Positions 1 through 5,961 of a stretch of DNA of 6,292 nucleotides are shown here, one piece after another. The notes under the pieces were generated by a model. It was not told the DNA's origin, did not search any database, and saw nothing but the letters and a program-made list of their open reading frames with translations. The DNA comes from SXXH01 sp041165735 (lineage in GTDB: Bacteria > Planctomycetota > UBA1135 > GCA-002686595): NCBI GenBank assembly GCA_046341775.1, contig JBKDQQ010000012.1, forward strand, positions 1-6,292, read 5' to 3'. The stretch's first letter is position 1. Every line of letters begins with the position of its first letter. Both the position numbers and the translations under genes were made by a program.

Positions 1-875
1 TCGCGCGCTCTCCGAAGTACGCTGGCCAGCGCTGGCCGAGCGGCGCGCGCCTCACGCCTCAGGCGGGTCTGTTGCCCTTGGGCGAGAATCCTGTGACGGG
101 CTTGTGGGAGTTCGTGCATCTCCAGACGGGTGCCGAGCCCCGCTTGGGCGCGGACGGTCGCGTACTGCGCGACGCAGAGGGTCGATTGAGCCTGACTCCA
201 GAGACGGGGATGGTGCTGGTGCTGTTGCCTGGCGGTCGCGTGCCGAAGGCGGACTCGAAGTATCAAGACCAAGAGGACTGGATCCCTGAGGTCGATCTGA
301 CTCCATTCTTCCTGTCGAAGTACGAGCTGACGGCGGAGCAGTGGGACCGCGTATCGCTGCGTCGTGGCATGCACTACACCGACGGCAAGTCGCTGACTCC
401 TGCGAACAACATTTCGTGGGACGACATCTCCGAGATGTGGCCACGCGAGCTGGGCTGGTGCGGCTTCCCGAGCGAGGCGCAGTGGGAGTACGGGTGTCGT
501 GCAGGAACCGCTACGACCTGGTGGACGGGGAACGACCCAAAGAGTTTGGTTGGAGCCGCGAACGTGGAACATGACAACAAGACCTCAACGGACATTCAGC
601 CCGTGAACACGCTGCGTGCGAATGGCTTTGGGCTGCACGATGTGCACGGGAATGTATGCGAGTGGTGTGGCGACACCTCCGGTGCCAGCGCAGTTCCTCG
701 CAAAGGCGATGGCCTAAGAGATGACGGCGTGGATAGTTCCGTCACCCGCGTACTTCGCGGCGGGAGTTGGCTCAGTTCCCCCGCACACGCGAGGTCCGCG
801 CGAAGCCTCGACGACACGCCGGAGGACCGTTTCAGATCCAACGGCCTCCGCCCCTCCAGGCGCATCACGCCTTAA
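1..875 (+). CDS. FGE/SUMF1-like domain protein, 5' partial; probably the C-terminus of a kinase fusion
   Basis: The frame is open from the left edge (first full codon at base 3) to TAA at 873-875, about 290 visible residues, so the true start lies upstream and the TTG at 72 is internal. The formylglycine-generating-enzyme fold begins near visible residue 68 (TGMVLVLLPGG) and shows the family landmarks in order: FFLSKYELT, NISWDD, FPSEAQWEYGCRAGT, NGFGLHDVHGNVCEWC, RVLRGGSW and NGLRPSR. The preceding stretch (LPLGENPVTGLWEFVHLQTG) resembles the linker I know from planctomycete proteins annotated as bifunctional Ser/Thr kinase/FGE, so a kinase domain upstream is expected but not visible. True FGEs have two copper-binding cysteines after GGSW; here those positions are Ser (774-776) and Ala (789-791). 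It is therefore unlikely to make formylglycine and may instead be a binding or sensory domain. The usual MG(S/A) motif, the RLP of RLPTEAEWEY and the GFRPAR ending are also altered. Confidence 0.92.
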   Translation, partial: ARSPKYAGQRWPSGARLTPQAGLLPLGENPVTGLWEFVHLQTGAEPRLGADGRVLRDAEGRLSLTPETGMVLVLLPGGRVPKADSKYQDQEDWIPEVDLTPFFLSKYELTAEQWDRVSLRRGMHYTDGKSLTPANNISWDDISEMWPRELGWCGFPSEAQWEYGCRAGTATTWWTGNDPKSLVGAANVEHDNKTSTDIQPVNTLRANGFGLHDVHGNVCEWCGDTSGASAVPRKGDGLRDDGVDSSVTRVLRGGSWLSSPAHARSARSLDDTPEDRFRSNGLRPSRRITP

Positions 876-890
876 TCCTCTACCACTTCA

Positions 891-906
891 CCACGGCTGG
901 CCGTGG
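891..906. other. Short palindrome in the convergent spacer
   Basis: CCACGG-CTGG-CCGTGG forms a perfect 6-bp stem with a 4-base loop, 16 bases after the stop of the FGE-like gene. On the plus strand it is followed by AAAA rather than a T run, so it is not a textbook terminator for the upstream gene. It could still slow transcription or protect a 3' end. No protein-binding role can be assigned. Confidence 0.4.
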
Positions 907-1016
907 AAAACGCCGTTGCGAGGCGCCGCGCCGGTGCGGGCAGTAGAACCTGCGATTTTTTCGATCCGGCGTCGCCTCGCGCGCGGAACGCCTTGCTCGC
1001 GTTGGTCCCAAACCAA

Positions 1017-1048
1017 GAGCGCCGCAGCCTGCCAAGGCCGCGGCGCTC
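1017..1048 (-). terminator. Hairpin terminator of the S1-domain gene, possibly bidirectional
   Basis: Bases 1017-1025 pair perfectly with 1040-1048 (9 bp). After one A·C mismatch, 1027-1030 pair with 1035-1038, closing a 4-base loop. The hairpin lies 28 bases past the stop codon of the minus-strand gene. Read on the minus strand it is followed by a moderately T-rich stretch (TTGGTTTGGG), which fits a rho-independent terminator with a weak U tract. The plus-strand gene ending at 875 converges on the same hairpin, so it may serve both, though no T run follows it in that direction. Confidence 0.6.
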
Positions 1049-1075
1049 CGTTCTGGTTCGCGAGCGCTTGCGCGG

Positions 1076-2944
1076 TCAGTCGACGATCTTGAGCTCGCCC
1101 TCGCGCACGATGTTGGCGAACTCGATCGACTCGTCGGGGAGCACCCACCAGCACAGGGCCAGCACCGAGGTGTTGGCTTGCTGCACCTTGCAGTAGTGCG
1201 CCTTGGCGCCATCCTTGGCGCGCGTGCGTTGCGGCTCGCCCAAGGGCAGGTACTTGAGGTGCGGCAAGTTGTCGCGGCCTGAGGCCACATGCACGCACAC
1301 GTCGGCGATGCGGTCGATCTCGACGCCTTCGAGGGCGGCGCAGGACTCGAAGAAGCCCTTCTTGGCCTTCCACTTCTGGACGCCGTAGCGGCGACGCTGG
1401 CCGACCGAATAGGTGCGGTCGCGCGACACGGTGATGGCGTGCTCGAGCGAATCCTCGTCGGTCAACGGGCCCTCGCCGCCCCAGGACAAGCGCCGGAGTT
1501 CGGCGCACATGTAGTCGAGGCGCGAGACGTCCTTCTGCAGTTGCTTGTTCAGCGACTTGAACGTCGCCAATTCGGTCTGGAGCGCCTCGAGCTTCTCGCT
1601 CGATTCATCGGGCTCCAGCGCGGACTTGCCAGCCGATTCCTTCTCGGCCTCGGGCTCGCCCTTCTTGCCCTTCTTCGGGGCGGCCGGCGCGGGGGCCGGT
1701 GCCGCAGCCGGTGCGGGGGCGGGCGGATAGCCCGGCGGCATCCATCCCGGGGGCGGCGGGTAGGGCGGGTATCCGGGCGGGTAGCCCGGCGGATAGCCGG
1801 CGGGTGCACCGGCGTAGGGCGGATAGCCCGGCGGCGGATATCCCGGCGGGTACCCCGCGGGAGCGGCCGGCGGCACGGGCGCCGCCCCGGGGCGGGCGTT
1901 GCGGTCGAACCGGCCGCGCGTCGGCATCGGGCCGTCGACGGACAAGGGCTCGAGCTTGCGCGGCGGCGGGAAGGGCATGCCGCCCGGCAGGATCGGGCGC
2001 AGCGTGCGCGGGTGCGAGCTGCGCGTGGGCGGGGGCAGGCCGAGCTTCACATCCAACTTGCCGCCTTCGCCCAAGGTCAGGACTTCGACGGCGTGGATCT
2101 CGCCCACCTGCAGGTTCGACAACGCCGGGCCGATGGCCGCGCCGTCCAGCCAAGCGGACACGCCCGGCAGCACATCGAAGAAGGCGCCGTTGGCGCGCAC
2201 GTCCTTGACGCGAGCGCGCACGACATCGCCGGGTTGGATGCGCCGCAGGGCGAGGTCGCGCAGGCTGGGCAGGACGCGCGCGAGGGACAACTTGTAGGCG
2301 GCGCCGTCGTCGATCATGGACACGGCCACGGCGCGCACCCATTGGTGCGATTGGAGCAGGTCGCGCGGCTCGACCACGACGCCCGGCAGCAGGTCGCCGG
2401 CCTCGATCAGGCCGCGCCACTTGGCGAACTTGATCCACGCGCCGCGCTGGTCGATCAGGGCGACCTGGCCGACGACATCGTCGCCCAATTGGGGTTCCTC
2501 GACCTCGTCGCCGTCTTCTTCGGCGTACCAGTCCTCGATTTCGCCGACGAGGTCCATGACGGTCGGGTCGGGATCGCGCGGCTCGACGATGTAGACGGGA
2601 TGGTCGGCCGGGTCGGCGTCCAGGGAGAAGCCCGGGAAGTAGATGCGCACCGCGCCGCCGTACACATCCTGGCGGGTGGAGAGCATCTCCTTCAGCCGCA
2701 TCGTCGCCGTGCCGGAGGGCAGGATCACGACGCGGGCGCGCCCTTGCAGCAGGGCATGCACCTCCCGGCCATCGACGAAGGTCGTGCGGCCGTCGTGGTG
2801 GGTGGTGATGCACACCACGGGGATGGAGCGGTTGGGGTCGCAGATTTCACGGACGAGCGCTTCGGTCGTGATGACCAATTCCGCGCTGGTCACGGAGCGG
2901 CGTCCTTCGGTGGGGGCGTCGCCAGCTAGATCGTTCGAGGCCAT
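1076..2944 (-). CDS. Tandem S1 RNA-binding domain protein with GYPP repeats and coiled coil
   Basis: A 622-residue predicted cytoplasmic protein with no signal peptide or membrane segment. Residues 20-120 form a conserved-looking α/β region (PVVCITTHH, VYGGAVRIYFPGF, DHPVYI). An acidic stretch at 139-150 leads to two S1-type OB folds: 153-222 (DDVVGQVALIDQRGAWIKF, ending KLSLARV) and 237-303 (PGDVVRARVKDVRANGAFF, ending KLDVKLGLP). Residues 356-423 are low complexity with seven GYPP units and then Ala/Pro runs, followed by a charged Lys/Glu linker (424-448). A heptad-like coiled coil spans about 448-487. The last 135 residues are a separate domain ending in a CWWVLPDESIEFANIV segment. From memory, similar N- and C-terminal regions occur in uncharacterised actinobacterial S1 proteins. 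The S1 domains imply binding of single-stranded RNA; the target is unknown, and the repeats and coiled coil suggest self-association. The ATG at 2942-2944 has no Shine-Dalgarno sequence. The gene is convergent with the FGE-like gene and divergent from the radical SAM gene. Confidence 0.93.
   Translation of the reverse strand: MASNDLAGDAPTEGRRSVTSAELVITTEALVREICDPNRSIPVVCITTHHDGRTTFVDGREVHALLQGRARVVILPSGTATMRLKEMLSTRQDVYGGAVRIYFPGFSLDADPADHPVYIVEPRDPDPTVMDLVGEIEDWYAEEDGDEVEEPQLGDDVVGQVALIDQRGAWIKFAKWRGLIEAGDLLPGVVVEPRDLLQSHQWVRAVAVSMIDDGAAYKLSLARVLPSLRDLALRRIQPGDVVRARVKDVRANGAFFDVLPGVSAWLDGAAIGPALSNLQVGEIHAVEVLTLGEGGKLDVKLGLPPPTRSSHPRTLRPILPGGMPFPPPRKLEPLSVDGPMPTRGRFDRNARPGAAPVPPAAPAGYPPGYPPPGYPPYAGAPAGYPPGYPPGYPPYPPPPGWMPPGYPPAPAPAAAPAPAPAAPKKGKKGEPEAEKESAGKSALEPDESSEKLEALQTELATFKSLNKQLQKDVSRLDYMCAELRRLSWGGEGPLTDEDSLEHAITVSRDRTYSVGQRRRYGVQKWKAKKGFFESCAALEGVEIDRIADVCVHVASGRDNLPHLKYLPLGEPQRTRAKDGAKAHYCKVQQANTSVLALCWWVLPDESIEFANIVREGELKIVD
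1723..1858 (-). repeat. Degenerate 12-bp repeats encoding GYPP units
   Basis: Within the S1-domain gene, seven Gly-Tyr-Pro-Pro units lie between residues 363 and 408. They form a triplet, a YAGAPA spacer, another triplet, then a final copy after a Trp-Met-containing spacer. At DNA level the plus strand shows recurring GGCGGATAGCCC / GGCGGGTAGCCC-like 12-mers with synonymous differences, consistent with old tandem duplication. Such Tyr/Pro/Gly-rich tracts are flexible, and in other proteins they promote self-association. Confidence 0.85.
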
Positions 2945-3095
2945 TGGGTATGGGTTTAGAGGCTGGTTGGGGGTCCGCCCGAGCGCTCATCGCGCTGGCA
3001 TAGGGGCTTGACGCACCAGTGTAGCCGCTGGTTCACCCATTTTCATGCTGCATGCCCGACGCGGCCTATGCGCATGAGCCTCGATCCTCTTGCGC

Positions 3096-3101
3096 TAGAC
3101 T
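3096..3101 (+). promoter_or_regulatory. Candidate -10 box for the radical SAM gene
   Basis: TAGACT matches four of six bases of the sigma70-type -10 consensus and sits 45 bases before the ATG at 3147. A hexamer 17 bases upstream (CATGAG) is a poor -35, so support is weak. If used, transcription would start near 3108, immediately before the GC-rich hairpin at 3109-3126. Confidence 0.3.
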
Positions 3102-3108
3102 GCCGCGA

Positions 3109-3126
3109 CCGCCCCCGCGGGGGTGG
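3109..3126 (+). promoter_or_regulatory. GC-rich leader hairpin upstream of the radical SAM gene
   Basis: CCGCCCC-CGCG-GGGGTGG can form a 7-bp stem (one G·U pair) with a 4-base loop; its core CCCCCGCGGGGG is a perfect 12-base palindrome. It lies 20 bases upstream of the ATG and overlaps the alternative GTG at 3123, which speaks against that GTG being the start. It could be a 5' mRNA stability or translation-control element, or an inverted-repeat operator. No function is demonstrated. Confidence 0.4.
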
Positions 3127-3146
3127 CATCCACACCTGTCCACTTC

Positions 3147-4025
3147 ATGATCCGCTATCAAGGCAAGGTCTTTCGCCCGCCGTCCGAGGCGGACAGCCTG
3201 ATCCTCCAAGCGACCTTGGGGTGCAGCTGGAACCGCTGCACCTTCTGCGGCATGTACCGCGACAAGCGCTTTCGTGTGCGGCCCCTGGACGAGCTGAAGG
3301 CCGAGATCGCATGGGCGGCGCGGCAACCGGGGCCCGTCCACAAGGTGTTCCTGGCCGATGGGGACGCCCTGATGGCCAAGGCGTCGTTCCTCGGCGCGGT
3401 GTTGGCCGAATTGAAGGCAGCCTTCCCCGATTTGCGTCGCGTCTCGTGCTACGCCTCGCCCCAGTCCCTGCAAGGGCGCAGGGTGGCCGATATCGCGTAG
3501 CTGCCCGCGGCCGGCCTCGGGCAGTACTACCTAGGCATCGAATCGGGGCACGATGGCGTGCTCGAGCGCCTCGACAAGGGCGTCGACGGGGCCGAGATGG
3601 TGCGCGTGGCGCGGAAGGCCCACGAGGCTGGAGTGGCGCTGTCCACCATGGTCCTGCTCGGGGCCGGCGGGCGGGCCCTGTCGCTCGAACACGCGCGCGC
3701 GTCGGCGGCGGTCGTGAACGCCATCCAGCCGCGGTTCGTGTCGACTCTCGTCATGACGCCGGTCGAGGACACGCCGCTCTGGGAGTCGGCCGCGAGGGGG
3801 GAGGTCGACGAACTCGATCCGCTCGAGTTGGCGCGCGAGCTGCGCGAGTTCCTGGCCCACCTCGAGCTGGCGGGCTCGATCTTCCGCTCGAACCACGCGT
3901 CGAACTACCTGGCCTTGGCGGGGACGCTCCCCAAGGACAAGGAGAAGCTCGTGTCGGCGCTCGACGCGGTGCTCGCACGGCCGGGCGAGGCGCGCTTCGT
4001 ACCGGAGTGGATGCGCGGGTTGTGA
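3147..4025 (+). pseudogene. Radical SAM protein interrupted by an in-frame TAG
   Basis: From the ATG at 3147 the frame codes for a 292-codon radical SAM protein broken only by TAG at 3498-3500 (codon 118). Both halves read in the same frame and clearly belong to one protein. The start MIRYQGKVFRPPSEADSLIL matches my memory of an uncharacterised radical SAM family. Cys26, Cys31 and Cys34 (GCSWNRCTFCGMY) are the predicted [4Fe-4S] ligands, followed by FLADGDAL as a SAM-binding strand. After the stop the frame continues with YYLGIESGHDGVLERLDKG, then STMVLLGAGG, FRSNHASNYLALAGTLP and a C-terminal PEWMRGL, ending in TGA. In homologs as I recall them, the interrupted position is usually Glu or another helix residue, so GAG to TAG is the simplest explanation. 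No separate start drives the second half, and the N-terminal part alone would lack half the barrel. Alternatives are a base-calling error or TAG readthrough. The substrate is unknown. There is no Shine-Dalgarno sequence at the ATG; a GTG at 3123 is a less likely start. Confidence 0.85.
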
Positions 4026-4036
4026 CCCGCGCACCG

Positions 4037-4049
4037 GCGCCTTCGGCGC
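4037..4049 (+). other. Small hairpin after the radical SAM reading frame
   Basis: GCGCC-TTC-GGCGC forms a 5-bp stem with a 3-base loop, 11 bases after the TGA at 4023-4025. No clear T tract follows (GATCCCTTTGG). It may be a weak terminator or simply a chance GC hairpin. Confidence 0.25.
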
Positions 4050-4060
4050 GATCCCTTTGG

Positions 4061-4066
4061 CACAAT
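4061..4066 (+). promoter_or_regulatory. Possible -10 box directly before the amidohydrolase-like gene
   Basis: CACAAT matches four of six -10 consensus bases and lies only 8 bases before the ATG at 4075, which would give an almost leaderless transcript. No -35 box is visible. The gap from the radical SAM stop is only 49 bases, so read-through from that gene is an alternative to a separate promoter. Confidence 0.22.
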
Positions 4067-4074
4067 CCCGGGGC

Positions 4075-5961
4075 ATGCAACCCCTGAAGTGGTCGCGCCA
4101 GGCCTCGATCCTGGCGCTCTGCGTCGGTTCCATCCTCGTCGGTTCCAACCTGCGCTTGGCGCGCGCGCAAGCCGCGCGCGAGGTGCGGCACCTGGCCTTG
4201 ACCTCGGTGCGCCTGGTCGAGGCCGCTGATGCGCCCTTGCACACCCTTGTCGTCAAGGACGGCATGATCGAGGCGATCCTGCCGGCCGGGACGCCTCCGC
4301 CGGTCGAGGCGCGCGTCGTGGATGGCGGCGGGATGCTCGCCTTGCCGGCCTTCATCGACGCGTGGTCGACGCTCGGCGTGGCGACGCCGACGCCCGAACC
4401 GGCGCGCGACGTGCCGCCCGACACGCGCGCCGACGCGCCCGCCGCGATGCGCAGCGCGCTGCGCAAGGGACTGCAACCCGCCGTGCGCGCCGCCGTGCTG
4501 TACGCGCCGGACAAGAAGGCGGTCGGCTCGTACCGCGAGGCGGGCTTCGGCCTCGTGGCGGCGGCGCCGACCGGCCAATACCTCGCCGGCCGCGCGTGCG
4601 TCGTCGCGACCAAGGACGGCGCGCCGCGCGACTTGATCGTGTTGGGAGACGCCTACGATTGCGCCTCGTTCGAAGCGCCGGGGCCTGGCTACCCCTCGAC
4701 CCTGATGGGCGCCATCGCGCACCTGCGGCAGTTCCTGCTCGACGCGACGCGGCAACGCGCGCTCGAGCGGCGTCGCGCGCAAGGGCAACCCGGTCCGCGC
4801 CCGCCGTTCGATCCGGACTTCGAGGCCGTGGCGGACTTGCTGGCGGGACGGCGCAGGCTGGGCTTCGAGGCGAACGGCGCCGACGACATCGAGCGCGCGT
4901 TGTCGTTGTGCGCGGAGTTCGGCTTGTCGCCGCTCGTGCTCGACGCGCGCGGGGTCGAGGACGCGTTGCCGCGCGTGCTCGAGGCCAAGGCGCCCGTGGT
5001 GCTGTCGCTCGAATGGAGCGACGAGGTCGAGGATCCGAGCAAGCCCGAGCGCAAGGCGCCGTCGGCGGACGACGCGCCGTGGACCTACGAGGAACCGTTG
5101 CGCGTGCGCGAGGACGCGCGCGCCAAGTGGTTGGAGAAGCGCGATGTGGCGAAGCTGCTCGCGGAACGCGGCGTGCTGCACGCCTATGCGGGCAAGGGCA
5201 TCGAGCCCGCCAAGCTCGTCGAGCGCGTGCGCACGCTGGTCGAGGATGGCTTGCCGCTCGCCGCGGCGCAGCGCGCGTTGACGCTCGACGCGGCGCGGAT
5301 CCTCGGTCTCGAGGCGCAGGCGGGACTGCTGGCTCCCGGGCGGATGGCGCTGGTCGCCTTGTGGAGCGCGCATCCCTTGCTCGACGAGAAGGCCCAGTTG
5401 CGCGTGCTCGTCGTCGAGGACGCCTTGCACGAGTACGAGGCGAAGAAGGACGAGCCGAAGAAGGACGCGAAGAAGGACTCGGAGGGCAAGCCCGGCAAGG
5501 AGGCCGCGCGCGACGAGCAGGGCAAGCTCGAGGGCGTCGAGGCCTTCGTGGGCGGCTGGGATCTGGCGCGCGAGTCGGACGGCGCGTCGATGGGCGTGCT
5601 CGAAGTGTCGGCGAAGGGTGACGCGGGCGCGCTCGAGGGCGTGCTGCGCTTCGCCGCCAAGGAGCCGCTGGAACAAGCGACGCTCGTCGGCGCGGCCAAG
5701 GAAGGCAAGCTCGCCCTGGCGGCGAAGCTCGAGGTCGCGGGCGCGCCCGTGGAGATCGTCGTCGAGGCGACGCGCGGGGCGGACGGGTTGCGCGGCGAGT
5801 TCAAGTGGATCGCCGCGAGCGGCGTGCGCACCGAGGCGTTCGTCGCCAAGGCGCCGCCACGCCGCCGCGCGGCCGGGGCCGCCGCGGGCGGCTCGGCGCA
5901 GGGTGGAACCGCGCAGGATGGAACCGCGCAGGATGGAACCGCGCGCGAGGAGGTGCGCTGA
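4075..5961 (+). CDS. Exported amidohydrolase-fold protein lacking the HxH metal site
   Basis: I take the ATG at 4075 (628 residues) over an in-frame TTG at 4057 because it starts a normal Sec signal peptide: MQPLKWSRQ, a hydrophobic core, and an Ala-Arg-Ala cleavage site near residue 31. Residues 38-100 resemble the amidohydrolase N-terminal β-sandwich and first barrel strand (LVVKDGMIEAILPAG, then GGGMLALPAFIDAWSTLG). Where active enzymes have DxHxH, this has DAWST. Residues 155-225 (EAGFGLVAAAPTGQYLAG, GYPSTLMGAIAHLRQFLLDA), 262-313 and 398-450 (LTLDAARILGLEAQAGLLAPG) match the conserved core of exported amidohydrolase-family proteins as I recall it. The late metal Asp region reads YAGKG. 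A Lys/Glu-rich linker (about 455-485), a β-rich domain (about 490-592) and a repetitive tail follow. It is probably a non-metallo, non-catalytic or scaffolding member in the periplasm, though an unrecognised activity is possible. It overlaps the next gene by one base. Confidence 0.9.
   Translation: MQPLKWSRQASILALCVGSILVGSNLRLARAQAAREVRHLALTSVRLVEAADAPLHTLVVKDGMIEAILPAGTPPPVEARVVDGGGMLALPAFIDAWSTLGVATPTPEPARDVPPDTRADAPAAMRSALRKGLQPAVRAAVLYAPDKKAVGSYREAGFGLVAAAPTGQYLAGRACVVATKDGAPRDLIVLGDAYDCASFEAPGPGYPSTLMGAIAHLRQFLLDATRQRALERRRAQGQPGPRPPFDPDFEAVADLLAGRRRLGFEANGADDIERALSLCAEFGLSPLVLDARGVEDALPRVLEAKAPVVLSLEWSDEVEDPSKPERKAPSADDAPWTYEEPLRVREDARAKWLEKRDVAKLLAERGVLHAYAGKGIEPAKLVERVRTLVEDGLPLAAAQRALTLDAARILGLEAQAGLLAPGRMALVALWSAHPLLDEKAQLRVLVVEDALHEYEAKKDEPKKDAKKDSEGKPGKEAARDEQGKLEGVEAFVGGWDLARESDGASMGVLEVSAKGDAGALEGVLRFAAKEPLEQATLVGAAKEGKLALAAKLEVAGAPVEIVVEATRGADGLRGEFKWIAASGVRTEAFVAKAPPRRRAAGAAAGGSAQGGTAQDGTAQDGTAREEVR
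5904..5944 (+). repeat. Tandem 15-bp repeat at the 3' end of the amidohydrolase-like gene
   Basis: TGGAACCGCGCAGGA occurs at 5904-5918 and again identically at 5919-5933, then as an 11-base partial copy at 5934-5944. The unit is a multiple of three and encodes GTAQD repeats in the protein tail, so copy number can change without breaking the frame. The exact identity of the copies suggests recent slippage. Confidence 0.9.
5948..5954 (+). promoter_or_regulatory. Strong ribosome binding site for the coupled downstream gene
   Basis: AGGAGGT is a perfect Shine-Dalgarno sequence, 6 bases before the ATG at 5961 and inside the last codons of the preceding gene. It decides the start of the downstream gene. 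It is the only clear Shine-Dalgarno sequence in the window; the other three visible starts have none. Confidence 0.9.

Noticed and set aside
840..906. tRNA-like string on the minus strand (GTGGTAGAGG resembling a D arm)
   Set aside because: There is no matching anticodon stem, no T arm with GTTCGA in place, no acceptor pairing, and it overlaps the end of the FGE-like coding region.
1723..1860. Repeats in the S1-domain gene as a CRISPR array or intergenic satellite
   Set aside because: The units are short, have no spacers and are fully explained as codons for GYPP repeats in a real reading frame.
1289..2929. A 546-codon plus-strand open frame opposite the S1-domain gene
   Set aside because: It is antisense to a gene with clear S1 domains, rich in Arg, Gly and Ala, and has no recognisable motif; long antisense frames are expected at this GC content.
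3558..4025. Second half of the radical SAM frame as an independent gene starting at GTG 3558
   Set aside because: It would begin inside a conserved barrel segment, lack the cluster cysteines, and has no ribosome binding site.
4058..4075. TGGCAC as a sigma54 -24 element before the amidohydrolase-like gene
   Set aside because: The required GC-containing -12 element is missing at the correct spacing.
3008..4087. A 359-codon plus-strand frame overlapping the radical SAM gene that is not interrupted by the TAG
   Set aside because: The translation is Arg/Gly-rich with no motif, while the interrupted frame carries all the conserved radical SAM residues.
3531..4613. A 360-codon minus-strand frame and a 356-codon one at 5184-6254
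   Set aside because: Both are antisense to well-supported genes, lack domains and show the skewed composition of out-of-frame GC-rich DNA.
3751..5676. A 641-codon minus-strand open frame opposite the radical SAM and amidohydrolase-like genes
   Set aside because: Its Arg/Ala/Leu-rich composition with no domain, crossing two plus-strand genes with real motifs and signal peptides, marks it as a GC-driven shadow.
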